Source: Bacteroidia bacterium | GTDB taxonomy: Bacteria > Bacteroidota > Bacteroidia > AKYH767-A > OLB10 | Reading direction: 5' to 3' | DNA length: 64,000 bases | Assembly: GCA_037045145.1 (NCBI GenBank) | Contig: JBAOIA010000012.1 | Location: forward strand, 372,001 to 436,000 | The notes under the pieces: generated by a model | The model's input: the letters and a program-made list of their open reading frames with translations, nothing else | Database searches by the model: none | What the model was told of the DNA's origin: nothing | Made by a program: the position numbers and the translations under genes | Shown: in pieces, positions 51,608 to 60,480 of the stretch | Layout of the letters: each line of letters starts with the position of its first letter | Position numbering within the stretch: the stretch's first letter is position 1

Positions 51608-54600
51608 TTATTTAATATTGTTTAATGCCTGATTTAAATACTGCGCTAGCTGTGTATAATATTCTTTATGGGTAATGATTGTATCGTTATCGCTTCCAGG
51701 AATCTGGAGAATTTCTATCTCACCACCTATCAGACGTTTCCAACCTAATGTCTCATCATAATGTTTGGCAATTTCTTCACCGGTTTTTACTAAAACCACC
51801 TTTTCAGAATATTCACCTTCGGGCTGATAATTGAGTAAGGCGACTGAATTTACCCAACGAATGTCTGGCTTAGTATTTACTTTAACATCAGCAGTTGCTG
51901 TGTTTCCGGAATCAAAAACCTTTGTTAGCTTACTTAAAACTTTTTTTCCTGCATTTTTCGTTTTTTCCAGTGCAAACTCGAGTTTACTTTCCAATGTCAT
52001 GCCTTTAAACTCATCCCATGTTTCGCGAATTTTATATTGCATTGGGTTGGCTGGCGGTGCATAGTTATTAATCATAAAAACAAGTTCAGCTGTTTCGCCT
52101 TTTGCTTTTAGCTGTCGCGCCATTTCAAAAGCAGTTGTTCCGCCAAAACATAATCCGGCAAAGCGATAAGGTCCTACAGGTTGAATTTTTTTAATTTCAT
52201 CTATATAGAATGTTGCCATAGCCTCAACAGAATAATGATAGTCGTACTTTTCATCAAGTCCGCGAGGTTGAATAGCATAAACAGGCTGGTCTTTATTTAA
52301 ATGCTTTAAAAGCACTCTCCATCGCTGAATGTTTCCATTGTGCATGTGAATAAAGAACAACGGTCTTTCTTTTCCATTGGGTTGTAAGGGAACCACTATA
52401 GGCCAGTCAATGTTCAACTCCTCTGCATTGATCACTTTTGCTAATTGCGAAATGGTTGAAGCACGAAATAATGTTGGATAATCTAACTTAACTCCTGTCT
52501 TTTGTTCTATGGCACCCATCATTCTTATTCCAAGTAAAGAGTGTCCTCCAAGTTCAAAAAAGTTATCATGAATACCAATTTTATCAATTCCCAGCACTTC
52601 ACTCCAAATACCTGCAAGCAAACTTTCTAAAGGATTGTGAGGTTCTTCAAAATTTGCACTTTCTGCTTTGATTTCCACATCTGGAACCGGCAATGCTTTT
52701 CTGTCAATTTTTCCATTAGGTGTCAGTGGAATATTTTCTAAAATCATGAATACCGTTGGTATCATGTATTCGGGAAGTTCTGTTCGCAGATATTGTCGTA
52801 ATTCGTTTACATCAATTTGCTTTCCTATATTGGCAGAAAGGTATGCAACCAGAATTTTATTTCCCGGCTGATCTTCTCGTGCCATCACCACAAGTTCTTT
52901 TATCTCTTTTCTTAATCGCAACATGGACTCTATTTCACCAAGCTCGATTCTGAATCCTCGAATCTTTACCTGATTATCAATCCGGCCTAAAAATTCTATA
53001 TTTCCATCAGCCATATACTTCCCAAGGTCACCGGTTCTGTACATTCTTTGTCCGGGAATAAATGGATTAGGCACAAAACGCTCTTCTGTCATTTCCGGTT
53101 TATAGAGATAACCTCGTGCCAGACCATCACCTGCCATATAAAGCTCTCCGGCAATACCAATTGGAACCGGCCTTCTGTTTTTATCTAAAATATAAACCTG
53201 CGAATTTGTGATAGCTTTTCCTATTGTATATGGGCCATCAGATTTTCTGAGTGTAAATGTACTGTAGGTAGTATCTTCAGATGGTCCGTACAAGTCATAC
53301 ACCTTCTGTATCGTTGTTTGCGAATAAATTTTCTGAACAAGCTCAACCGGCAATGGTTCGCCTGCAAGGTTTATTGTTTTTACACTTGATGGAACTCCAT
53401 TATTAAGTTTGAGAAGTTCTGCAATAGCGGAAGGAACTGTGTTGACCAATGTTACACCAGCACTTTCAGGTAAAGCATTTAAAGCCATGGCATCTTTCAC
53501 TAAAACAATGCGTCCACCATTACTTAACGTAAAAAATATTTCAAAAATGGATAAGTCAAAGCATATTGATGTTGAAGCAAGCACACCGGCAAGCTCCTCT
53601 GAAGAATAAACGGTACTTGCCCAGTCAATTAAAGCAACAGCATTACGGTGTTCAATTGCCACGCCCTTTGGTTTTCCTGTTGACCCTGACGTATAGATGA
53701 TATATGCTAACTGATCCGAAGAATTCTTTAAATCAGGATTTGATGTTTTCTCCTTAGCTATCTCCGTTATTTGTTGATCTAAGCAAATTAACTTTGTTCC
53801 CGTTTTGGATAGCTGTTCAGAATATTTTGAAGAAGTAATCAAAAGTGGTGCTTTTGCATCGCTCATGATATATGCAATCCTGTCAGCAGGATAATTTGGG
53901 TCTAAAGGCACATAAGCACCTCCTGCTTTTAGAACGGCAAGCATGGCAACAATTAAATCGTCTGTCCTGTCGTGACAAATGCCAACTAAAGTTTCCTGTT
54001 TAACACCTGACTTTATTAGAAAATGCGCTAACTGATTGGCTCGTTGGTTTAGTTGACTGTAATTGACTGTTTGTCCATTAAACCAAATTGCATCTGTGTC
54101 GTGATGTGAGGATGCCTGCTTTTCTATTAAAGTATGAATACATTCATTGCGAAGGTTATTCTCTTTCACCACAGGCCATTCGATAAACAATTTTCTTTTT
54201 TCATCATCAGTAAGTAATGGCAAATGCTTTATCGGGCTATCAGTATATTCAACCAATCCATTAAGAAGCATTACAAATTCCTGCATTCTCAGTTGCATCA
54301 TCTCTTCTTCAAAAAGGTCGGTATTGTAAGTACATTCAATGATGAGTTTATCACCCATTCCTGTTGCATTCACAAACAACTCAAAGTTTTCAAACTTTCT
54401 GGCATTTGAGGTATATTCATAGTTCAGACCATGAAAAGAAACACCTTGTGTCATGCCAAGATCAACGTTAAACACAGCGGGCACTAATGGAATTCTTGAA
54501 GGGTCACGTTGCAATGGTAGTTTTCCAAGCAAACTTCCCATCGTAAATTCCTGATTGTCGAATGCATCAAACATCAAAGGTTTTCTGGTTTTTAAATATT

Positions 54601-55579
54601 CGCTGAACGAGATGTTTTCATCAACGAAACTTTTAATTGGCAAAAGGTTAACGCAATGACCAACCATAGCATACATTCCGGAAGCCGACTGTCCGGCAGC
54701 AGGAAGTCCTAATACTAATGATGGATTGGATGTTAAACGAAAAAGAAAAATTTCAAATGAAGCAAACAAGGTATTTACAAAACTGCTTCCGTTCTTTGCT
54801 CCAAGTTTTCTTAAATCATTTACCAAACCTGCATCAATAGTTATATCAAATCGTTTCGCATTGAAGGTACGTGCAGCAGGGCGGGCTTTGTTAACCGGAA
54901 GGTCAACTGTAGGTATATCTGTTGAGTATAAATTGAGCCAATAATCCTCTGTATGTTTATATTCACCACTCAACTTCCTTGCTTCCTGTCGTTGAACATA
55001 ATTACTAAATGGTATTACCGGTTCAAGGTCAGGTTGCGAATTATTTACCAAGGCAGAATAAAATTTACTGATGTCCTGCATGATTATGCCAATACTCCAT
55101 CCATCACAAACAATGTGATGTGCTGTTATGACTAATGCTGTATCTGAATTGGAAATTTTAAAAATAGCAAATCGGATAACAGGGCCTTTCATCAGATCAA
55201 ATGGAATAGATACTTCACGCTGCGAAAAATGAAGTATGCGTGCATCTTTATCTGACGGACTCAGGTCGGTTAAATCAATAATTGGAATTTCAATATTTAC
55301 ATGCTCATGTACCTGAAATGTTTCGCCTGATGCACTGAAAGTGGAACGAAGTGACTGATGTCTTTGAACAACATTTTTGCAAGCTGTTAGAAGATGCTCG
55401 TGATTACACAATCCTTTCAGATAAAGTGTAACACTTTCGTTATATGCTAATGATGCTGAATCACCCCCGATTTGTACGGATGTCCAGATTTCACGTTGCT
55501 CTTCTGATGTGGTAAAAAAATTGTCCGGAATAACTTCTTCAAAAGGGTTAAAATCTACCGGGATAAATTGCGATGCCAT
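51608..55579 (-). CDS. Single-module nonribosomal peptide synthetase, C-A-PCP-TE
   Basis: A 1323-residue enzyme. The condensation domain (about 20-450) has HHIVCDGWSIG (catalytic His154, His155, Asp159). The adenylation domain (about 475-960) has YIIYTSGSTGKPKG, YGPSEDTTYS and NGKIDRKALP. The carrier domain has DNFFELGGHSLLG with Ser1014. The thioesterase (about 1070-1320) has AGLCFGG, a Cys1144 nucleophile instead of Ser. The specificity residues read D675 L676 F679 N713 N737 A739 L763 T771 Y772 K957, a code I recall for alanine. There is no loading module, so an acyl or aminoacyl donor must come from elsewhere. The product is unknown. Confidence 0.93.
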   Translation of the reverse strand: MASQFIPVDFNPFEEVIPDNFFTTSEEQREIWTSVQIGGDSASLAYNESVTLYLKGLCNHEHLLTACKNVVQRHQSLRSTFSASGETFQVHEHVNIEIPIIDLTDLSPSDKDARILHFSQREVSIPFDLMKGPVIRFAIFKISNSDTALVITAHHIVCDGWSIGIIMQDISKFYSALVNNSQPDLEPVIPFSNYVQRQEARKLSGEYKHTEDYWLNLYSTDIPTVDLPVNKARPAARTFNAKRFDITIDAGLVNDLRKLGAKNGSSFVNTLFASFEIFLFRLTSNPSLVLGLPAAGQSASGMYAMVGHCVNLLPIKSFVDENISFSEYLKTRKPLMFDAFDNQEFTMGSLLGKLPLQRDPSRIPLVPAVFNVDLGMTQGVSFHGLNYEYTSNARKFENFELFVNATGMGDKLIIECTYNTDLFEEEMMQLRMQEFVMLLNGLVEYTDSPIKHLPLLTDDEKRKLFIEWPVVKENNLRNECIHTLIEKQASSHHDTDAIWFNGQTVNYSQLNQRANQLAHFLIKSGVKQETLVGICHDRTDDLIVAMLAVLKAGGAYVPLDPNYPADRIAYIMSDAKAPLLITSSKYSEQLSKTGTKLICLDQQITEIAKEKTSNPDLKNSSDQLAYIIYTSGSTGKPKGVAIEHRNAVALIDWASTVYSSEELAGVLASTSICFDLSIFEIFFTLSNGGRIVLVKDAMALNALPESAGVTLVNTVPSAIAELLKLNNGVPSSVKTINLAGEPLPVELVQKIYSQTTIQKVYDLYGPSEDTTYSTFTLRKSDGPYTIGKAITNSQVYILDKNRRPVPIGIAGELYMAGDGLARGYLYKPEMTEERFVPNPFIPGQRMYRTGDLGKYMADGNIEFLGRIDNQVKIRGFRIELGEIESMLRLRKEIKELVVMAREDQPGNKILVAYLSANIGKQIDVNELRQYLRTELPEYMIPTVFMILENIPLTPNGKIDRKALPVPDVEIKAESANFEEPHNPLESLLAGIWSEVLGIDKIGIHDNFFELGGHSLLGIRMMGAIEQKTGVKLDYPTLFRASTISQLAKVINAEELNIDWPIVVPLQPNGKERPLFFIHMHNGNIQRWRVLLKHLNKDQPVYAIQPRGLDEKYDYHYSVEAMATFYIDEIKKIQPVGPYRFAGLCFGGTTAFEMARQLKAKGETAELVFMINNYAPPANPMQYKIRETWDEFKGMTLESKLEFALEKTKNAGKKVLSKLTKVFDSGNTATADVKVNTKPDIRWVNSVALLNYQPEGEYSEKVVLVKTGEEIAKHYDETLGWKRLIGGEIEILQIPGSDNDTIITHKEYYTQLAQYLNQALNNIK

Positions 55580-55745
55580 CTTCCTTTGTCATTGGTGGTT
55601 TAATAAAAACTATACGAAAATAACCTAAATTGGTTTCGCTATTGAATATTTTCCTCCAAGTATTTGAAAATTTGGGCGAGTGGGAGATTCTTACGATTAA
55701 GAAAAACACATTATCCAATATTTTACAACAGGCAAAATAATACGA

Positions 55746-56510
55746 TTATTCATTACCACTGATAAATCCACCTAAAAGCCCACCTAATCCCCTGTTTTCT
55801 TCTCTTGCGCCACCCAATTTTGATGCGGCAATAATTCTATCTGCCATTCTTGAAAAGGGTAAACTTTGTAAATAAACTGTGCCCGGACCTGTAAGATGTG
55901 CATAAAATAACCCTTCTCCTCCGAAAAGAACATTTTTAAAACCTCCTATAAACTTAATGTCATATTCTATGGTAGGTGCAAAGGCTACCAAGCATCCTGT
56001 GTCAACACGCAGTCTTTCACCAACAGCCAACTCTCGTTTAATAATTGTGCCGCCTGAATGTATAAAGGCATAGCCATCACCAGCTAACTCCTGTAGGATA
56101 AACCCTTCTCCACCAAAAAGTCCTGCACCCAATTTCTTTGTAAAGGCAACATTAATCTCGATGCCCATTGCAGCACATAAAAATCCGTCTTTCTGGCACA
56201 AAAAACGCCCTCCATATTCAGCCGGATTAACAGGTATTATTTTCCCCGGATAAGGTGCAGCAAAAGTTATTTTCCGCTTTTGTTTTCCATGATTTAAATA
56301 GTTGGTGATGAAAAAACTTTCACCGGTTATCATTCTCTTCAATCCCTTAAAAATTCCACCTCCGGTATTGGTCTGCATTTCTATATCATCTTCCATATAC
56401 ATCATCATACCTACTTCAGCCCTTACTCCTTCTGATGGATCGAGCTCAACTTCCAAAGCCTGAATGTCATCACCAAAAATTTTAAAATCAAGTTCGTGTG
56501 CCTTATTCAT
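55746..56510 (-). CDS. AIM24/TIGR00266 family protein
   Basis: Protein of 254 residues made of repeated glycine-rich beta strands. Typical segments are VGMMMYMEDDIEMQTNTGGG, FFITNYLN, VDTGCLVAFAPTIEYDI and NVLFGGEGLFYAHLTGPG. This is the double-stranded beta-helix family of AIM24, which in bacteria has no settled function. A longer frame opens at 56591, but that would overlap the upstream gene by 71 bases. The ATG at 56510 (MNKAHELDF) is preferred. It is followed on its strand by a 166-base gap before the NRPS end of the window. Confidence 0.85.
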   Translation of the reverse strand: MNKAHELDFKIFGDDIQALEVELDPSEGVRAEVGMMMYMEDDIEMQTNTGGGIFKGLKRMITGESFFITNYLNHGKQKRKITFAAPYPGKIIPVNPAEYGGRFLCQKDGFLCAAMGIEINVAFTKKLGAGLFGGEGFILQELAGDGYAFIHSGGTIIKRELAVGERLRVDTGCLVAFAPTIEYDIKFIGGFKNVLFGGEGLFYAHLTGPGTVYLQSLPFSRMADRIIAASKLGGAREENRGLGGLLGGFISGNE

Positions 56511-56520
56511 AAAGTGTTTT

Positions 56521-57030
56521 TTAATAATCGCCCAATACCTCTCTGAAAGTATCAGTAAACATTCTACTTTCTTTTTCCTGCTTGTAAACAAAAGTGCGCT
56601 TCACATCTCTTGGTACGCCTCCGGGACCTCGTACCAGTTCAGCAATATACACCTGAAGCTTCTTTTCCCTACCAGACTTAATAATTTCTGCATTTTCTAT
56701 CCTTGCCTTCTTTTTATAGCTTGCCACCATACGAAACTGCTGTTTACTGTAATCCATTGCACCCACTGAAGTTGGAGTAAGAATACATAAAAAATACGTT
56801 AAAGTACTGTCGCTATTGGTTATCAGATTGCCGTGTTCAAAAATGCTATAGGCATAAACAACTTTTTGTGTTGATGTATTAAAAGTATCACTGAGAAGGT
56901 ATTTTACTTCATTTGCCGAATCCGGTGCAATTCGTTTGACAAAATCTTCATTGCTCTCACCTGAATTTTTTTGAAATGTTTGTGCTACTAACATGGTTGG
57001 CAGTAGCAAAAAGAATAATAATATTTTCAT
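56521..57030 (-). CDS. Secreted protein of unknown function
   Basis: Protein of 169 residues with a signal peptide (MKILLFFLLLPTMLVAQ), hence periplasmic or exported. No family is recognised. The mature domain has mixed alpha/beta character (KVVYAYSIFEHGNLITN, KLQVYIAELVRGPGGVPRD) and no conserved catalytic motif. It starts 58 bases from the end of the shikimate kinase gene and ends ten bases before the AIM24 gene, so it may share that transcript. Confidence 0.72.
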   Translation of the reverse strand: MKILLFFLLLPTMLVAQTFQKNSGESNEDFVKRIAPDSANEVKYLLSDTFNTSTQKVVYAYSIFEHGNLITNSDSTLTYFLCILTPTSVGAMDYSKQQFRMVASYKKKARIENAEIIKSGREKKLQVYIAELVRGPGGVPRDVKRTFVYKQEKESRMFTDTFREVLGDY

Positions 57031-57088
57031 ATTTTTTGTTTTGAACGGTAAACATAAACAAAAACTGTTAACCTGAAATTCTATTGCA

Positions 57089-57601
57089 TTACTGTTTTAT
57101 AAATGGCTGAAGCGCATTCACAAGGTCTTCAGTTTTAAGATTTAGTCCCGAAATTTGAATCTTTGCCTGATTGTAAAAAGGCGCTCTTACAGTCATTGTT
57201 TCCATAATAAACTCCATTAAATCTGCATCGTTCATATCACAGATTAAAGGGCGTTTGGATTTAGATGGTGCAATACGGTGATAAACTGTCCCCGGATGCA
57301 ACTTCAGATAAACTGTAATGCCTTTTTCATTCATCCATTGCATATTATCAAAAAAGCAAGGTGTACCACCACCTGTAGCGATAACTGTATTTTGTTGCTC
57401 AGAAATTGTTCTTAAAGCTTCACTTTCAATTTTACGAAAGTGGTGTTCTCCGTTTGCCTTAAAAATTTCTGAAATAGACTGTTTGTTTACTTGCTCAATT
57501 AATTCATCAAGGTCAATACTTTCAAAATTCAATCTGGCAGCTAGCTTTTTTGCCTGAGTAGATTTTCCGGCTCCCATAAAACCAATCAGAAATATTAACA
57601 T
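57089..57601 (-). CDS. aroK: Shikimate kinase
   Basis: P-loop kinase of 170 residues that phosphorylates shikimate at the 3-hydroxyl in the chorismate pathway. Walker A is FLIGFMGAGKSTQAKKLA. The shikimate-binding Asp is in ESIDLDELIEQVNKQSI. Arg contacts appear in GEHHFRKIESEAL and VIATGGGTPCF. The lid region is SKRPLICDM. The standard length is about 170. It follows the peptide deformylase gene with five bases between them. Confidence 0.94.
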   Translation of the reverse strand: MLIFLIGFMGAGKSTQAKKLAARLNFESIDLDELIEQVNKQSISEIFKANGEHHFRKIESEALRTISEQQNTVIATGGGTPCFFDNMQWMNEKGITVYLKLHPGTVYHRIAPSKSKRPLICDMNDADLMEFIMETMTVRAPFYNQAKIQISGLNLKTEDLVNALQPFIKQ

Positions 57602-57606
57602 CGCTG

Positions 57607-58167
57607 CTATTTCTTTATTGGAAAACGCATTTTGTAATCAACATCAACTTTGCCGATGGTAATGTCACGCAGCTTTCCTTTTATCAATTGTTTTTTAAAA
57701 GGAGACAATTTTTCTACAAATAACTTACCATCAACATGATCATACTCATGTTGAATCACTCTTGCTGCTAATCCTTCAAAAACTGTCTCATGTGTCTTAA
57801 ATTCTTCGTCCTGATATCGCAGATGAACTATTTTTTTTCGCAAAACATCTTCTCTGATGCCTGGAATGCTCAAACAACCTTCGTTAAACTTCCATTCATC
57901 ACCTACTTCTTCAATAATTTGTGGATTGATAAAGACTTTCTTGAAATTTTCCAATTCCGGTTCGTCTTCTGCAAATGGTTTGGTGTCAACAACAAAAAGT
58001 CTGATGGAAATTCCAACTTGTGGAGCAGCCAATCCGACACCTGATGCAGCATACATAGTCTCAAACATATTTTCTATTAATTGTCCAAGTCCTTTATAAT
58101 CTTTATCGATTGATGATCCCACTTTCTTCAAAACAGGGTCACCATAGGCAATAATCGGTAATATCAT
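57607..58167 (-). CDS. def: Peptide deformylase
   Basis: Metalloenzyme of 186 residues that removes the formyl group from new N-terminal methionine. The three family motifs are GVGLAAPQVG (motif 1), EGCLSIPG with the metal-ligand Cys (motif 2) and QHEYDHVDG, an HExxH (motif 3). A C-terminal helix extends the type I form. It overlaps ruvX by four bases and is followed by aroK, an arrangement common in Bacteroidota. Confidence 0.96.
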   Translation of the reverse strand: MILPIIAYGDPVLKKVGSSIDKDYKGLGQLIENMFETMYAASGVGLAAPQVGISIRLFVVDTKPFAEDEPELENFKKVFINPQIIEEVGDEWKFNEGCLSIPGIREDVLRKKIVHLRYQDEEFKTHETVFEGLAARVIQHEYDHVDGKLFVEKLSPFKKQLIKGKLRDITIGKVDVDYKMRFPIKK

Positions 58168-58592
58168 ATTTTCAAAAAGTTTCTTTTATGTTCCAAATAA
58201 GATTGTAATAATATTACAGCACTGGTCTGATCAACCAATGCCTTATTTTGTCTTTGTTTTTTTTTATAACCGGCTTCTATCAATGCCCGTTGTGCCATAA
58301 CTGAGGTAAACCTTTCATCATATCTAACCACTTTTGCACTTGGGCATTTTTCATTGAGTTTTTTAATGAACAATAATATGTTTTTCTCAATTTCAGATGG
58401 TGTGTTATTCATTTGTACAGGTTTGCCAACAACAACTTCTTCTACTTCTTCCGAATTAAAATAATCACTAATAAACGCCACTGCCTTTGATGCATGAACA
58501 GTTGTGAGCGAAGTTGCAATTATCTGTAAAGGATCAGTAACTGCAAGACCCACTCTTTTATTTCCATAATCAACTGCAAGTATGCGTGGCAT
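58164..58592 (-). CDS. ruvX: Putative Holliday junction resolvase RuvX (YqgF)
   Basis: RNase H-fold protein of 142 residues. Catalytic segments are RILAVDYGNKRVGLAVTDP (first Asp), VVVGKPVQMN and YDERFTSVMAQRALIEAG. It closes the reading frame with LVDQTSAVILLQSYLE, a conserved aspartate region. The frame is open up to 58628, but ATG 58592 begins the first strand and is the usual start. Family members act in pre-16S rRNA 5'-end processing or resolve junction DNA, and sequence cannot separate the two. Confidence 0.93.
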   Translation of the reverse strand: MPRILAVDYGNKRVGLAVTDPLQIIATSLTTVHASKAVAFISDYFNSEEVEEVVVGKPVQMNNTPSEIEKNILLFIKKLNEKCPSAKVVRYDERFTSVMAQRALIEAGYKKKQRQNKALVDQTSAVILLQSYLEHKRNFLKI

Positions 58593-58650
58593 GTCTGTCT
58601 TGAAAGATGCAAAAATAAAAAACAACAAGCTATGAATGCTTTAAGGTGGC

Positions 58651-58658
58651 TATATTTG
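58651..58658 (+). promoter_or_regulatory. Promoter -7 box (TAnnTTTG) for dapD
   Basis: TATATTTG matches the consensus exactly and ends 18 bases before the dapD ATG, in the divergent gap beside ruvX. No convincing -33 element. Confidence 0.5.
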
Positions 58659-58676
58659 TAGCTGAAAAAAATATTT

Positions 58677-59492
58677 ATGCCGGTCAGAGAAAAAACAGTC
58701 AATGATATTTGGGAAAACCGAGAGTTACTTAACAATGAATCCCATAAAACAGTAATCCGTTCTGTTATTGAAGATCTTGATAAAGGAAAAATTAGGGTTG
58801 CAGAGCAAGGCAATAATGGCTGGAGGGTTAATGAATGGATAAAAAAAGCTGTCATATTATATTTCCCAATCCAGAAAATGGCTGTACATCACGCGGGACC
58901 AATGGAGTTTTACGATAAAATAGATCTTAAAACAGGATATGAAGATTTAGGTGTTCGTGTAGTACCACATGCCATAGCACGCTATGGGAGCTATGTAGCA
59001 AAGGGGGTGATAATGATGCCATCGTTTGTAAATATTGGCGCTTATGTTGACAGTGGAACCATGGTTGACACCTGGGCTACTGTTGGCAGTTGCGCACAGA
59101 TAGGTAAAAATGTGCACCTTAGTGGAGGGGTTGGCATTGGAGGGGTTTTAGAACCTGTTCAGGCATCACCTGTTATTATTGAAGACAATTGTTTTATTGG
59201 TTCGCGCTGTATTGTTGTTGAAGGCGTTCGTGTTGAACAAGAGGCAGTTCTAGGAGCCAATGTTGTACTTACTATGTCAACAAAAATAATTGATGTGTCA
59301 GGAAACTCACCTGTTGAATATCGGGGCATTGTGCCTGCACGTTCTGTGGTTATTCCCGGTTCAATTCCCAAAACTTTTGCAGCCGGCATCTATCAGGTGC
59401 CATGTGCACTAATTATAGGTAAAAGAAAACAATCTACAGACAATAAAACATCACTCAACGATGCCTTGCGCGAATATGATGTTGCCGTCTGA
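58677..59492 (+). CDS. dapD: Tetrahydrodipicolinate N-succinyltransferase
   Basis: Enzyme of the succinylase branch of lysine and meso-diaminopimelate synthesis. It has 271 residues with a left-handed beta-helix C-terminal part. Signatures are YGSYVAKGVIMMPSFVNIGA, DSGTMVDTWATVGSCAQIG and VGIGGVLEPVQ, followed by the long hexapeptide repeats. The N-terminal helices match DapD. Succinyl-CoA is the acyl donor in this family. It is divergent from ruvX, with a good promoter box in the gap. Confidence 0.96.
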   Translation: MPVREKTVNDIWENRELLNNESHKTVIRSVIEDLDKGKIRVAEQGNNGWRVNEWIKKAVILYFPIQKMAVHHAGPMEFYDKIDLKTGYEDLGVRVVPHAIARYGSYVAKGVIMMPSFVNIGAYVDSGTMVDTWATVGSCAQIGKNVHLSGGVGIGGVLEPVQASPVIIEDNCFIGSRCIVVEGVRVEQEAVLGANVVLTMSTKIIDVSGNSPVEYRGIVPARSVVIPGSIPKTFAAGIYQVPCALIIGKRKQSTDNKTSLNDALREYDVAV

Positions 59493-59503
59493 GACTTTAG
59501 AGT

Positions 59504-60460
59504 ATGCATAAAATATTAATTGTACAGACAGCATTTATTGGAGATGTAATTTTAGCTACCGGATTAATTGAATCCATACACCAGACTTTTCCAAAGGCTG
59601 AGATTGATTTTGTGTTAAGAAAAGGCAATGAAACAATATTAAAAAACCATCCTTTTGTCAACAAATTGTATGTGTGGGATAAAAAGAAAAATAAATTTTT
59701 TAATCTCATAAACCTCATTCTTCAAATCAGAAAAGAAAAATATGACTTGGTTGTTAACTTGCAACGATTTTTCAGTACAGGTTTAATGACTTTATTCGCG
59801 AAATCGAATAATAAAAGAGGTTTCGATAAAAACCCATTTTCATTTTGTTACGATAAAAAATCAGCACATATTATCGGCAAAAACCATGAAACATATCGAA
59901 ACTTTTCATTGATTTCTGACTTAATAAATATTAAATATCAAAAACCACACTTGCATTTTACAGAGGCAGAAATTCAAAAAGTACTGCCATTAAAATCAAA
60001 ACCTTTTGTCTGCATGGCACCGGCTTCAGTCTGGTTTACCAAACAACTACCTTCGGCCAAATGGGCAGAGTTAATTCTGACTATTCCAGACAACATCAAA
60101 ATATATTTTCTTGGTGCACCAACTGATTTAGCACTTTGTAATGAAATAAGATTGCTTTCATCACATCCGAATATTGAAATATTATGCGGGAAGCTGACAT
60201 TAACAGAATCAGCAGCGCTTATGCAACATGCCGAAATGAATTATGTAAACGACTCTGCACCACTCCATCTTGCATCGGCAGTAAATGCTCCTGTCACATC
60301 ATTTTTCTGTTCTACAGTTCCTGAATTTGGCTTTGGCCCATTGTCTGACAAAAGTGTCATTAAACAAGTTGGTAAAATGAGTTGCCGGCCTTGTGGCTTG
60401 CACGGCTACAAGTCATGCCCCTTAGGCCATTTTGACTGTGCTTATAAAATTGAAATATAA
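59504..60460 (+). CDS. GT9 family glycosyltransferase (heptosyltransferase-like)
   Basis: Protein of 318 residues. The N-terminal Rossmann fold starts HKILIVQTAFIGDVILATGL, and the C-terminal domain has FVCMAPASVWFTKQLPSAKW and VNDSAPLHLASAVNAPVTSF, the GT9 donor-site pattern of WaaC/WaaF. It probably adds a heptose or similar sugar to the LPS inner core. It starts 11 bases after dapD, so it may be co-transcribed. The acceptor sugar is not determined. Confidence 0.9.
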   Translation: MHKILIVQTAFIGDVILATGLIESIHQTFPKAEIDFVLRKGNETILKNHPFVNKLYVWDKKKNKFFNLINLILQIRKEKYDLVVNLQRFFSTGLMTLFAKSNNKRGFDKNPFSFCYDKKSAHIIGKNHETYRNFSLISDLINIKYQKPHLHFTEAEIQKVLPLKSKPFVCMAPASVWFTKQLPSAKWAELILTIPDNIKIYFLGAPTDLALCNEIRLLSSHPNIEILCGKLTLTESAALMQHAEMNYVNDSAPLHLASAVNAPVTSFFCSTVPEFGFGPLSDKSVIKQVGKMSCRPCGLHGYKSCPLGHFDCAYKIEI

Positions 60461-60480
60461 GAAAAGATAACGGTAACGGC

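Noticed and set aside
55580..55745. Regulatory element ahead of the NRPS
   Set aside because: One near-consensus box (TATTTTCG on the minus strand, 55615-55622) is present, but it has a mismatch and no -33 partner, so I do not call it.
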